DNA from: Rhizobium sp. P32RR-XVIII
GTDB taxonomy: Bacteria; Pseudomonadota; Alphaproteobacteria; Rhizobiales; Rhizobiaceae
DNA length: 64,000 bases
Assembly (NCBI RefSeq): GCF_012641395.1
Contig: NZ_JABAIH010000006.1
Span: 248,001-312,000 of the forward strand
Direction of reading: 5' to 3'
Numbering within the stretch: the stretch's first letter is position 1; every line of letters starts with the position of its first letter. Position numbers and translations under genes: made by a program. Below are positions 1-8,704 of the stretch, in pieces. The notes under the pieces were generated by a model, which saw only the letters and a list, made by a program, of their open reading frames with translations, did not search any database and was not told where the DNA came from.

Positions 1-195
1 GGTCTCAGGACCGACAAGGTGAATGAAGTCACCACGCTTGCAAAGTCGGCAAGCGAAGCGCCGCCAAGCGTCGGCATGCGCTGGCGCGCAGACTACATCA
101 ATTGCCTGGTCAAGCGGGGCGGCGAATTCATCATCCTCCCCAATCTTCAGGCGATTTTCTCTTCGAAGCACGAAGCCGCCGGCGCGGGAAACTAA
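1..195 (+). CDS. cheW: CheW coupling protein, C-terminal end (5' truncated)
   Basis: The window opens inside this gene; 64 codons and a TAA stop at 193-195 remain. The visible residues (GMRWRADYINCLVKRGGEFIILPNL) have the same layout as the C-terminal beta-barrel of the complete CheW at 6250-6726 (GVRWRSDYIAGVVRRENGFVVIVDL). CheW bridges chemoreceptors to the CheA kinase at the inner membrane. It ends 30 bases before the first MCP start, on the same strand, so it belongs to the same operon. This makes two cheW genes flanking the MCP array. The N-terminus lies outside the window, so length and start cannot be judged. Confidence 0.85.
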   Translation, partial: GLRTDKVNEVTTLAKSASEAPPSVGMRWRADYINCLVKRGGEFIILPNLQAIFSSKHEAAGAGN

Positions 196-225
196 TCCCG
201 GACAGGCAAAGAGGTGTTTAAAATT

Positions 226-1929
226 ATGCGATTGACGATCAAGACAAAGTTAGTGGCGGCGTTCTCGCTCATTATCGTGATGATGATGGGTACGGCCGCA
301 TATGGCATTATCAGCCTTTCCGGGCTCAATACCGCAATCAGTAACGTGCTTACCGGTCCGGCTCTGCGCCTCGAACTCGCACAGCAGATCAACATCGGCG
401 AGCTGCAGGCCATCCGCCAGCAGAAGAACCTATTGATGGCAGCCGATCAGGCAGCAATGGAGGCCGCGATCACCAATGGTGACGCAGGCCGCGCCGATTT
501 CGAAAAGGCGCTCTCGCAAGCCGAGGCGATCTCCACCGAGGACGGCAAGCCGCTCTGGGCCAATATCCGCCAGCTGTCGGTGGCCTTCTACCAGTCCGAC
601 GACGAGATCCGCCAGCTGATGCGCGCTGGCGACCGGGCAGGCGCAAACAACATCTCCTCGACGGTTGCCCGCAAGGCGGCGACCGATATCGACGACGCCG
701 TCGAGGCAATCACGAAACTCGAGAAGTCCCAGCTCGACGTCGCCGACGACGATGCCGAAGCGGAGTACCAGCAGACGCGCCTTTTCATGATCAGCGTCGT
801 CGCCGCCGCCTTCCTCATGGCAGCTGTAACGGCCTTCTGGATCGCAAGCACGATCAGCAAGGGGCTCTCCCGCGCCAACACGGTCGTCCGCGAGGTTTCC
901 GAAGGCGACCTGACCAAGATGGCCGAGATCACCAACCGCGACGAAATCGGTGAACTTCTCGGAAACGTCAACATCATGATCGAACGCCTCCGCGGCGTCG
1001 TTGGTGATGCCTTGTCGGCAGCCGACAACGTCTCCTCGGGTAGCCAGGAACTGTCAGCAAGCTCCGAGCAGGTCTCGCAAGGGGCGACCGAACAGGCAGC
1101 TTCTGCCGAGGAAGCATCGGCTTCGATGGAGCAGATGGCCGCCAACATCAAGCAGAACGCCGACAATGCCGCGCAGACGGAAAAGATCGCCCGTCAGTCG
1201 GCCAAGGACGCGGAAGCTTCCGGCGACGCCGTCAACCGTGCGGTCGATGCCATGCGCACGATCGCCGAGAAGATCGGCATCGTCCAGGAAATCGCCCGCC
1301 AGACCGACCTGCTCGCTCTGAACGCTGCCGTCGAGGCAGCCCGTGCAGGCGAACACGGCAAGGGCTTTGCGGTCGTCGCGTCGGAAGTGCGCAAGCTTGC
1401 CGAGCGCAGCCAATCGGCTGCTGCCGAGATCAGTTCAATGTCGAGCGACACCGTTAAGGCAGCCCGCGACGCCGGCGAAATGCTCGGCCGTCTGGTTCCG
1501 GATATCCGCAAGACCGCGGAACTGGTCTCTGAAATCAGCGCCGCCTGCCGCGAGCAGGACATCGGCGCCTCGCAGATCAACGAAGCCATCCAGCAGCTCG
1601 ACAAGGTAACCCAGCAGAATGCCGGCGCCTCCGAAGAGATGTCGGCAACCTCCGAAGAACTGGCAGCACAGGCTGAAGAACTCCAGGCTTCGATCGCCTT
1701 CTTCAAGGTCGATACCGCCGGGACCAAGAAGGTCGCCGCTCACAAGGCTCCGGCGAAGACTCCTGCAAAGGTCATCAATGCTCCCATTCGCAAGGCATCG
1801 CAGGATGTCTCGCACGTCGGCCGTAACCAGTCCGTCTCCGCCCAGCAGGCACGCGCCAAGGGCTTTGCCTTGGACATGTCGATGGGTGGGCCGGACGCCG
1901 GTGACGACGACTTCCGCGAAAGCGCCTGA
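226..1929 (+). CDS. Methyl-accepting chemotaxis protein, single HAMP
   Basis: A chemoreceptor of 567 residues. A short N-terminal tail precedes TM1 (about 9-30), then a helical periplasmic sensor of the four-helix-bundle type (about 31-185), TM2 (about 186-209), one HAMP domain (about 210-262) and the cytoplasmic signalling coiled coil with the hairpin tip around EIARQTDLLALNAAVEAARAG. The ATG at 226 is preferred over the GTG at 214 because GAGGTG lies 9 bases upstream and because the other two MCPs begin the same way (MR[LF]TIK). The tail ends GPDAGDDDFRESA with no NWETF-like CheR-tethering pentapeptide. Ligand unknown. Confidence 0.95.
   Translation: MRLTIKTKLVAAFSLIIVMMMGTAAYGIISLSGLNTAISNVLTGPALRLELAQQINIGELQAIRQQKNLLMAADQAAMEAAITNGDAGRADFEKALSQAEAISTEDGKPLWANIRQLSVAFYQSDDEIRQLMRAGDRAGANNISSTVARKAATDIDDAVEAITKLEKSQLDVADDDAEAEYQQTRLFMISVVAAAFLMAAVTAFWIASTISKGLSRANTVVREVSEGDLTKMAEITNRDEIGELLGNVNIMIERLRGVVGDALSAADNVSSGSQELSASSEQVSQGATEQAASAEEASASMEQMAANIKQNADNAAQTEKIARQSAKDAEASGDAVNRAVDAMRTIAEKIGIVQEIARQTDLLALNAAVEAARAGEHGKGFAVVASEVRKLAERSQSAAAEISSMSSDTVKAARDAGEMLGRLVPDIRKTAELVSEISAACREQDIGASQINEAIQQLDKVTQQNAGASEEMSATSEELAAQAEELQASIAFFKVDTAGTKKVAAHKAPAKTPAKVINAPIRKASQDVSHVGRNQSVSAQQARAKGFALDMSMGGPDAGDDDFRESA
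982..1709 (+). repeat. Copy 1 of a 728-bp direct repeat (MCP signalling domain)
   Basis: This segment encodes the end of the last HAMP helix and the whole signalling hairpin. It recurs with high nucleotide similarity and no length change at 3015-3742 and 5312-6039. The stretch around the hairpin tip (1261-1317) is almost base-identical in all three. This suggests recent tandem duplication or continuing gene conversion. Confidence 0.85.
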
Positions 1930-1936
1930 TCAATGA

Positions 1937-1997
1937 AATGCCGCGGCTGGTTTTGCCAGTCGCGGCATTGACGATGCCCAACGGATGTTGACGTTGG
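1937..1997. other. Two hairpins in the spacer between the first and second MCP
   Basis: Hairpin one: AATGCCGCG and CGCGGCATT arms (1937-1968) with an inner GCTGG/GCCAG stem and TTTT loop. Hairpin two: CCAACG, eight bases, CGTTGG (1978-1997). Neither is followed by a T run, so they do not look like strong intrinsic terminators. The next spacer holds an equivalent pair at 3979-4030 with the same CCAACG-N8-CGTTGG geometry. Messenger stabilisation or attenuation between receptor genes is a reasonable inference. Confidence 0.6.
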
Positions 1998-2132
1998 AGG
2001 CGTGGCTGGCTCTGCCACTCGCTCACGCAAGAGTAGATGCAAGGCTCTTCATTCCACAATGCGAACCGCTCTCGCACTCAGAAAACCGGTTGGGATGACA
2101 CCGGTCTTTCTAAAATACCCAAGGGGCTACTC

Positions 2133-3956
2133 ATGCGTCTAACGATCAAATTAAAGCTGGCTTTGGTCTTCGCCGCGGTCATTTTGCTTAGCGGATTGAT
2201 GGCGGGTCTTGCGATCTACAATCTTTCGTCGCTGAATTCCGAGATCACAAAGATGATCGCGGAGCCGATCAACGATTTGAAAAACGTCTCCGCGCTCAGC
2301 GACATGCTCAATAACAGCGTCCGGGCCGAAAAGAATGCGGTCCTAAATAATAATCCTGCCGAGATCGCCGAGTTCGTTCAGGCGATGCTCGACCATCAGA
2401 ACGGAATCGAAGATCTGACCGTAAAGCTCGAAGCTTCCGCTGATCCGGATGTGCGGACACAGGCCGGTCAATTCAGGGCGGTCTACGAGCAATACGTGCC
2501 TATCCAGAAACGAATTGCCGACCTGGCAACGCAGAACACCGCCGAGTCGAATTCCGAGGCCTCCGGATTGACGATGAAGCAAGGCCGCGAGCTCATGGAC
2601 AAAGCTCTCAAGGTCATGGAGGACATGCGGGACACGATTTCCGGTGACGTCAACGAAACCGATCAGGCGACCGACGCTCAGTATGCCAACTCGCGACTCC
2701 ATCTCGTTGCCATTACCGTCTTGCTTATCGTGTTCTCGGTCGGTTGCGCCACCTGGATTTCGCTCAATATCTCCCGTGGCCTGAGGCGTGCCGTCAATCT
2801 GGCCGACGCCGTCAGCATCGGCGATCTGGATCAGAGTATCGAGCACAAGAGCAACGATGAAATCCGCGATCTGGTCGCCTCCATGACGAAGATGACGGAT
2901 AACCTGCGCAATACCGCAGAGATCGCGAACCAGATCGCCAACGGCGACCTGACGGCGTCTCCGAAGCCGCTTTCGGACAAAGACGTTCTTGGCATCGCTC
3001 TTGAACAAATGGTCGAGCGCCTGCGCGGCGTCGTCGCCGATGCAATCTCGGCCGCAGAGAACGTTTCTGCCGGTAGCCAGGAACTGTCGGCAAGCTCCGA
3101 GCAGGTCTCCCAGGGTGCGAGCGAGCAGGCAGCCTCGGCCGAAGAGGCCTCCGCTTCGATGGAGCAGATGGCCGCCAATATCAAGCAGAATGCCGACAAC
3201 GCGGCGCAGACCGAAAAGATTGCCCGCCAGTCCGCCAAGGACGCCGAGACGAGCGGCGACGCGGTCAAGCGTGCAGTCGACGCGATGCGCACGATCGCCG
3301 AGAAGATCGGCATCGTTCAGGAAATCGCCCGCCAGACCGACCTGCTCGCTCTGAATGCTGCGGTCGAAGCAGCCCGTGCCGGCGAACATGGCAAAGGCTT
3401 TGCTGTCGTGGCTTCCGAGGTGCGTAAGCTTGCCGAGCGCAGCCAGTCGGCGGCGGCCGAGATCAGCTCGATGTCGGGCGATACTGTCAAGGCGGCCCAG
3501 GAAGCTGGCGACATGCTTGGCCGCTTGGTGCCGGATATCCGCAAGACCGCCGAACTGGTCTCTGAAATCAGCGCGGCCTGCCGCGAACAGGATATCGGCG
3601 CCTCACAGATCAACGAGGCCATCCAGCAGCTCGACAAGGTGACCCAACAGAACGCCGGTGCCTCCGTCGAGATGTCGGCAACCTCCGAGGAACTGGCAGC
3701 ACAGGCCGAAGAACTGCAAGCCTCGATCGCCTTCTTCAAGGTTGATACGGCAGGACCAAAGAAGGCCGGTATTCACAGGGCGTCGGCTAAAACCTCTGGC
3801 AAGCTCGTGGAGACTCCGGCTCGCAAGATCGCGCAAGACCACGCTGGCCGTGGCCAGTCCGTTTCTGCGCAGCAGGCACGCGCCAAGGGCTTCGCACTGG
3901 ATATGTCGATGGGTGGACCGGACGTGGGCGATGCCGATTTCCGCGAAAGCGCCTGA
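2133..3956 (+). CDS. Methyl-accepting chemotaxis protein, two HAMP units
   Basis: A chemoreceptor of 607 residues: TM1 about 10-30, periplasmic helical sensor about 31-188, TM2 about 190-211, first HAMP about 212-262 (GDLDQSIEHKSNDEI), a second HAMP-like unit about 263-310 (NGDLTASPKPLSDKDVLG), then the signalling domain. The ATG at 2133 has AAGGGG eight bases upstream and gives the same MRLTIK start as the first MCP; the longer frame from 2037 adds an unrelated 32 residues. From the second HAMP on it is nearly identical to its neighbours, while the sensor region differs, so its ligand probably differs. The tail ends GDADFRESA. Confidence 0.95.
   Translation: MRLTIKLKLALVFAAVILLSGLMAGLAIYNLSSLNSEITKMIAEPINDLKNVSALSDMLNNSVRAEKNAVLNNNPAEIAEFVQAMLDHQNGIEDLTVKLEASADPDVRTQAGQFRAVYEQYVPIQKRIADLATQNTAESNSEASGLTMKQGRELMDKALKVMEDMRDTISGDVNETDQATDAQYANSRLHLVAITVLLIVFSVGCATWISLNISRGLRRAVNLADAVSIGDLDQSIEHKSNDEIRDLVASMTKMTDNLRNTAEIANQIANGDLTASPKPLSDKDVLGIALEQMVERLRGVVADAISAAENVSAGSQELSASSEQVSQGASEQAASAEEASASMEQMAANIKQNADNAAQTEKIARQSAKDAETSGDAVKRAVDAMRTIAEKIGIVQEIARQTDLLALNAAVEAARAGEHGKGFAVVASEVRKLAERSQSAAAEISSMSGDTVKAAQEAGDMLGRLVPDIRKTAELVSEISAACREQDIGASQINEAIQQLDKVTQQNAGASVEMSATSEELAAQAEELQASIAFFKVDTAGPKKAGIHRASAKTSGKLVETPARKIAQDHAGRGQSVSAQQARAKGFALDMSMGGPDVGDADFRESA
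3015..3742 (+). repeat. Copy 2 of the 728-bp direct repeat
   Basis: Same length and register as 982-1709 and 5312-6039. It lies in the second MCP and covers the signalling domain. Confidence 0.85.
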
Positions 3957-4321
3957 GCGCTTCGCTGGAACTGAGACTGCCGCGGGCTCCTGGTCCGCGG
4001 CTTGAAATGCCCAACGTGTGTATGCGTTGGTATCGCAATCGGCGGGTATCCCCGTGCTGTGAAATGGCTGCCAGGATCCCAGGGGGGATCCCTTCCAGCC
4101 ATGGTGCGGTGCATCGGAGCCTTCTACCGGCAGGTAGGTCAACATCCGCAGTCCGGCGCGCTGTGGTTTGAGAGCCGATCGCGAGATTGTGGCGAGCTGG
4201 CAGACGGCGGACCTCAAGCGAGCGACGATGATCTCATGAGGGGTAGATGTTCTTCGAGCCGATGCGCCGGAAACCAGCGGGGCGGTGCTCCCACCGCCAG
4301 CTGAAATAAAGGATTCTCCAA
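3957..4321. other. 365-bp spacer between the second and third MCP, rich in hairpins, no gene
   Basis: No credible gene is seen. Three stem-loops are visible: GCCGCGG/CCGCGGC (3979-3985 with 3995-4001), CCAACG-N8-CGTTGG (4011-4030, matching 1978-1997), and a long one with ATGGCTG/CAGCCAT outer arms (4064-4070 with 4096-4102) enclosing two GGATCC blocks. The first two mirror the hairpins in the previous MCP spacer, so this spacer was probably duplicated with the gene. The extra 3' half may hold an internal promoter, but I cannot point to one with confidence. Confidence 0.6.
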
Positions 4322-6247
4322 ATGCGCTTTACGATCAAAGCCAAAATGACAATGGCCTTCGGGCTGCTGATTGCTGTGACCATTGCCTGTGCTGCGTTCG
4401 GTATGCGGGGCGCGAGCATGGTCGCATCGATGCAGAACGATCTCCTCACCGGCCCGGTACGCCAGGACGGCTACGCTTCCAATCTCGCCCGAGCATTCGA
4501 CTCGTTAAATCTGGCCGAGAGCGATCTTCTGCTGGCCACGACTGCGGAGCGGACGCAGCAGGCGGTCGAGGGCATCAAGCAACAGCGCAAAGCGTTCGAA
4601 GACGCGCTTGCGCTCGGGAAGGACAGCGCGGCTGACGAGCTCAAGCCAAAGTGGCAGGCCATCGCCGATTTTTGGAGCGATTACGCTCGTCTGAACGACA
4701 AAATTAGGGAGCTTGCGCTTGCCGGTCAGCGCGACCAAGCCGTTGAAGTCGACCAGACCGAAGGCGGAGCTGCTGCCGAAAAGCTTGACGGGCTGACGGA
4801 ATCGCTCGCGGGCCTGACGCGCGAAGCGATCAGCGCAGGCGATGAGGCGGCTGACGCGGCATTCGGCAGCACATTCAACATGTTGATTGTCATTGCAGCC
4901 GTTGGCGTGGCCCTATCTATCGCGACGGCGCTGTGGATTGGCATCGATATCATGCGCGGCCTGTCGAAAATTCGTGCCGCCGCCAATGCCGTTGCCATCG
5001 GCGATCTGGAGCAGACGATCGAAGTTCGTACGAATGATGAGATCAAGGATCTCGTCGATACGATGAACGGCATGACTGCCAATCTCCGCCGCACTGCGGA
5101 TGTGGCAAACAGCATCGCGGCAGGCGATCTCTCGATCGACCCGAAGCCGCTTTCGGAGAAGGACGTGCTCGGCTTTGCGATGCAAAGCATGGTGACTAAC
5201 CTGCGTACGACAGCCAACATCGCCGACCAGATCTCGAACGGCGACCTGACGGTCTCTCCGACGCCGCTCTCGGACAAGGATGTGCTTGGCATCGCTCTCG
5301 AACAGATGGTCGAACGCCTGCGCGGCGTCGTCGCGGATGCGATTGCGGCCGCCGAGAATGTGTCGTCTGGCAGCCAGCAACTGTCGGCAAGCTCCGAGCA
5401 GGTCTCTCAAGGGGCGACCGAACAGGCAGCTTCCGCCGAGGAAGCATCGGCTTCGATGGAGCAGATGGCGGCCAACATCAAGCAGAACGCCGACAATGCG
5501 GCCCAGACCGAGAAGATCGCCCGCCAGTCCTCCAAGGACGCCGAGGCAAGCGGCGAAGCCGTCGCCCGTGCCGTCGATGCCATGCGTACGATTGCCGAGA
5601 AGATCGGCATCGTTCAGGAAATCGCCCGCCAGACCGACCTGCTCGCCTTGAACGCTGCGGTTGAAGCGGCGCGTGCCGGCGAACATGGCAAGGGCTTTGC
5701 GGTGGTGGCTTCCGAGGTGCGCAAGCTTGCCGAACGCAGCCAGTCGGCGGCGGCGGAAATCTCGTCCATGTCGAGTGATACGGTGAAGGCTGCTGCCGAC
5801 GCCGGCGACATGCTCGGCCGTCTGGTGCCGGATATCCGCAAGACCGCCGAACTGGTTTCCGAAATCAGCGCGGCTTGCCGCGAGCAGGATATCGGCGCCG
5901 CGCAGATCAACGAAGCGATCCAGCAGCTCGACAAGGTGACCCAGCAGAACGCCGGTGCCTCCGAAGAGATGTCGGCAACTTCCGAAGAGCTCGCCACGCA
6001 GGCCGAAGAACTGCAGGCCTCGATCGCCTTCTTCAAGATCGAGACCTCGGGCAATCGCGGGAGCCGCACGCCAGCTGCCAAGATGACCGTCCGCAGCCCG
6101 GCCATTGCAGCCCCTCGCAAGCCTGCTGGTAAGGCTCCGGCAGCCAACAGCGTCTCCGCCCAGCAGGCGCGGGTGAAGGGTTTTGCTCTCGATCTATCCA
6201 TGGGCGGTCCCGATGACGGTGACGCCGATTTCAAGGAAAGCGCATAA
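4322..6247 (+). CDS. Methyl-accepting chemotaxis protein, three HAMP units
   Basis: A chemoreceptor of 641 residues: TM1 about 8-28, periplasmic sensor about 29-183, TM2 about 184-206, then three consecutive HAMP-type units recognisable by the repeated phrases GDLEQTIEVRTNDEI, GDLSIDPKPLSEKDVLG and GDLTVSPTPLSDKDVLG, followed by the shared signalling hairpin. AAAGGA sits before the ATG at 4322. The tail ends FALDLSMGGPDDGDADFKESA, again without a NWETF pentapeptide. The stop lies two bases before the cheW start, so the two are very likely translationally coupled. Confidence 0.95.
   Translation: MRFTIKAKMTMAFGLLIAVTIACAAFGMRGASMVASMQNDLLTGPVRQDGYASNLARAFDSLNLAESDLLLATTAERTQQAVEGIKQQRKAFEDALALGKDSAADELKPKWQAIADFWSDYARLNDKIRELALAGQRDQAVEVDQTEGGAAAEKLDGLTESLAGLTREAISAGDEAADAAFGSTFNMLIVIAAVGVALSIATALWIGIDIMRGLSKIRAAANAVAIGDLEQTIEVRTNDEIKDLVDTMNGMTANLRRTADVANSIAAGDLSIDPKPLSEKDVLGFAMQSMVTNLRTTANIADQISNGDLTVSPTPLSDKDVLGIALEQMVERLRGVVADAIAAAENVSSGSQQLSASSEQVSQGATEQAASAEEASASMEQMAANIKQNADNAAQTEKIARQSSKDAEASGEAVARAVDAMRTIAEKIGIVQEIARQTDLLALNAAVEAARAGEHGKGFAVVASEVRKLAERSQSAAAEISSMSSDTVKAAADAGDMLGRLVPDIRKTAELVSEISAACREQDIGAAQINEAIQQLDKVTQQNAGASEEMSATSEELATQAEELQASIAFFKIETSGNRGSRTPAAKMTVRSPAIAAPRKPAGKAPAANSVSAQQARVKGFALDLSMGGPDDGDADFKESA
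5312..6039 (+). repeat. Copy 3 of the 728-bp direct repeat
   Basis: Third copy of the MCP signalling-domain repeat, same length as the copies at 982-1709 and 3015-3742. Recombination between copies would delete one or two receptor genes and leave an intact hybrid. Confidence 0.85.
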
Positions 6248-6249
6248 AG

Positions 6250-6726
6250 ATGGCTACAACGTCCCTGGAAGCTCAGTTCGTGACCTTCAGCCTCGGCGAG
6301 GAAACCTTCGCCGTGCCGGTGGAGGTTGTTCGGGAAATTCTCGACTATGCGGAAGCCTTCAAGATTCCGAACGGTCCTGATTACCTGCTCGGCCTTCGCG
6401 ATGTGCGCGGCCAGGGCGTTCCGACGATCGACCTCAGGCTAAAGCTCGGCCTGTCGAAGACCGTGCCTACATCGCATACGCGGGTGCTCGTGCTCGACAT
6501 TCCGATGGAAAACCGCACGCTGACGCTCGGTCTTGTCGCCGATCGTGTCTTCGAGGTCACGCCTTTCCGGCGTGACCAGATCGAGCAGGCGCCGGACATC
6601 GGTGTTCGCTGGCGGTCTGATTACATTGCGGGCGTCGTGCGCCGCGAAAACGGCTTCGTCGTCATCGTCGATCTCGCGCGGCTCCTGTCGCGCGAGGACG
6701 CTTCCGTATTGCAATCGGCGGCCTAG
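6250..6726 (+). CDS. cheW: Chemotaxis coupling protein CheW
   Basis: A 158-residue CheW, the usual length. It consists of one CheW domain (about 12-150): FVTFSLGEETFAVPVEVVREIL at the start, GLRDVRGQGVPTIDLRLKLGL in the middle and the final strand pair GFVVIVDLARLL. It couples MCPs to CheA in the receptor array. The start follows the third MCP stop by two bases, and cheR follows 22 bases downstream, so it sits mid-operon. It is a second copy in addition to the gene cut at the left window edge. Confidence 0.96.
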   Translation: MATTSLEAQFVTFSLGEETFAVPVEVVREILDYAEAFKIPNGPDYLLGLRDVRGQGVPTIDLRLKLGLSKTVPTSHTRVLVLDIPMENRTLTLGLVADRVFEVTPFRRDQIEQAPDIGVRWRSDYIAGVVRRENGFVVIVDLARLLSREDASVLQSAA

Positions 6727-6748
6727 CGCCGCCACCTCGGAGTAGTTC

Positions 6749-7594
6749 ATGAGTATGGCAGCGGTGCAAGCCGGCGACCGGATCAGCAAGCGCAATTTCG
6801 ATATGCTTGCCCGGTTCATTTACGACTACAGCGGTATCAAGATGCCGCCGACAAAGCTGACGATGCTGGAGGGGCGGTTGCGCCGGCGGCTTCGCGCGAC
6901 GAACCATTCGACGTTCGACGACTATTGCGATTTCCTCTTCAATGATGGCGGACTGGAACAGGAGGCGATCTATCTGATCGACGTCGTCACGACGAACAAG
7001 ACGGACTTCTTCCGCGAAGCGAGGCATTTCGACTTTATGCAGGCGGTGGCGTTGCCGGCTCTGGTAAACAGCGGCATTCGCACCATCCGCACCTGGAGCT
7101 CCGCCTGCTCGACAGGCGCTGAACCCTATACGATGGCAATGGTGCTTGCCGAATTCACCGAAGCGCGCAGCGACCTGAAGTACAGTATTCTCGCGACCGA
7201 TCTCAGCACGGATGTGTTGCAGACGGCCCGCAGGGGCATATATCCGCAGGACCTCGTCCAGCCCGTTCCTCACGATCTGCAGCGGAAATACGTGATGACC
7301 GCCAAGCAGCCCGGACGAGGGGAAGTACGGATTTCGCCGAAGCTGCGCGGCAAAGTCGGCTTTGCGCGCATGAACCTGATGGATGAGAAATATCCCGTCG
7401 GAGATGTCATGCAGATCATCTTTTGCCGCAACGTTCTCATCTATTTCGACAAGCCGACGCAGCAGGGCGTCTTAAGCCGGTTGTGCGATTGCCTGGCAAA
7501 AGGCGGCTATATGTTCATTGGACATTCGGAATCGATCACTGGCTTCGACTTGCCGTTGAAGCAGGTGTCCAATACCGTTTTCCAGAAGACCTGA
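6749..7594 (+). CDS. cheR: Chemotaxis protein methyltransferase CheR
   Basis: 281 residues, normal for CheR. It methylates glutamates of MCPs using S-adenosylmethionine, giving adaptation. The N-terminal helical domain (about 8-80) is followed by the SAM-binding domain with WSSACSTGAEPYTMAM (about 112-127), ILATDLSTDVL and IIFCRNVLIYF, all CheR hallmarks. GGAG lies seven bases before the ATG at 6749. Since the neighbouring MCPs lack a C-terminal tethering pentapeptide, this CheR probably acts on them directly. Confidence 0.96.
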   Translation: MSMAAVQAGDRISKRNFDMLARFIYDYSGIKMPPTKLTMLEGRLRRRLRATNHSTFDDYCDFLFNDGGLEQEAIYLIDVVTTNKTDFFREARHFDFMQAVALPALVNSGIRTIRTWSSACSTGAEPYTMAMVLAEFTEARSDLKYSILATDLSTDVLQTARRGIYPQDLVQPVPHDLQRKYVMTAKQPGRGEVRISPKLRGKVGFARMNLMDEKYPVGDVMQIIFCRNVLIYFDKPTQQGVLSRLCDCLAKGGYMFIGHSESITGFDLPLKQVSNTVFQKT

Positions 7595-7606
7595 AGCAGA
7601 GGCGAG

Positions 7607-8704
7607 ATGGGAAAGAAAGTCCGCGTTCTAATCATCGACGACTCCGCTAGCGTGCGCCAGACGCTGACCCGCGTTTTGCAAGAGGACCCGGACATCGAAG
7701 TCATGGGCGTTGCGAGCGATCCTTTCATGGCTGCGCGAAAGCTGCAGGAGGATGTCCCGGACGTCATCACGCTCGATGTGGAAATGCCGCGCATGGATGG
7801 CATCACCTTCTTGCGCAAGCTGATGTCGCAGCATCCCATCCCGGTTGTCATGTGTTCGTCGTTGACGGAGGCTGGTTCCGAGACGCTGATCCAAGCGTTG
7901 GAGGCCGGTGCGGTCGATATCATCCTGAAGTCGAAGATCGGCGCGGCGGACAGTCTGGCCGATGATGCAATCCGCATCCGCGAGGTGGTAAAGAGTGCTT
8001 CGTATGCGCGGCTGCCTGCGATGCGTCGTGCTGCAGGGACGATCCGCTCGGCGTCTGCAGAGGGGCCTGCAAAGAAACTGACGGCGGATGCGATGCTTCC
8101 ACCACCGACTGGCCGCGCGATGGCGAAGACGACGGAAATGGTGGTCTGCGTCGGCGCATCGACCGGCGGAACAGAGGCTCTCCGCGAATTCCTGGAAGCG
8201 CTTCCTGCCAATGCGCCGGGAATGGTCATTGTCCAGCACATGCCGGAAAAGTTCACGGCGGCGTTCGCCAAGCGTCTCAATGGTCTCTGCGAGGTGGAAA
8301 TCAAGGAAGCGGCGGATGGCGATCCAGTGCTTCGCGGCCACGTGCTGATCGCTCCCGGCGACCGGCACATGCTTTTGGAACGGCAGGGCGCACGCTACCA
8401 TGTTTCCGTCAAGACCGGTCCGCTGGTCTCGCGGCATCGCCCGTCGGTCGACGTGCTCTTCCGTTCCGCGGCGCGCGCTGCCGGTTCGAACGCGATGGGC
8501 ATCATCATGACGGGTATGGGCGATGACGGCGCGCGCGGCATGCTCGAGATGCATGAGGCCGGCGCTTACACGGTCGCTCAGGATGAGGCGAGCTCGATTG
8601 TCTTCGGCATGCCGAAGGAAGCAATCGCCAAAGGCGGCGTGGATCGCATTCTGCCGCTCGACCAGATCGCTCGCGAAGTACTGCTAACCCAGCAGAAGTT
8701 CTGA
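7607..8704 (+). CDS. cheB: Protein-glutamate methylesterase CheB
   Basis: 365 residues. An N-terminal receiver domain (1-125) carries the acidic pair D11/D12, the phospho-acceptor Asp57 in TLDVEMPRMDG and the Lys of LKSK. After a linker (about 130-175) comes the methylesterase domain with VGASTGG (nucleophile Ser), QHMPEKF (His) and MTGMGDDG (Asp), a complete catalytic triad. It removes methyl groups from MCPs and deamidates them after phosphorylation by CheA. It begins 12 bases after cheR and appears to end the operon; cheA, cheY and cheD are not in the window. Confidence 0.96.
   Translation: MGKKVRVLIIDDSASVRQTLTRVLQEDPDIEVMGVASDPFMAARKLQEDVPDVITLDVEMPRMDGITFLRKLMSQHPIPVVMCSSLTEAGSETLIQALEAGAVDIILKSKIGAADSLADDAIRIREVVKSASYARLPAMRRAAGTIRSASAEGPAKKLTADAMLPPPTGRAMAKTTEMVVCVGASTGGTEALREFLEALPANAPGMVIVQHMPEKFTAAFAKRLNGLCEVEIKEAADGDPVLRGHVLIAPGDRHMLLERQGARYHVSVKTGPLVSRHRPSVDVLFRSAARAAGSNAMGIIMTGMGDDGARGMLEMHEAGAYTVAQDEASSIVFGMPKEAIAKGGVDRILPLDQIAREVLLTQQKF

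Noticed and set aside
4002..4304. Open frame of 100 codons in the second MCP spacer
   Set aside because: It runs through three stem-loops, has no ribosome site and a biased composition unlike a real protein. The hairpins explain the region better.
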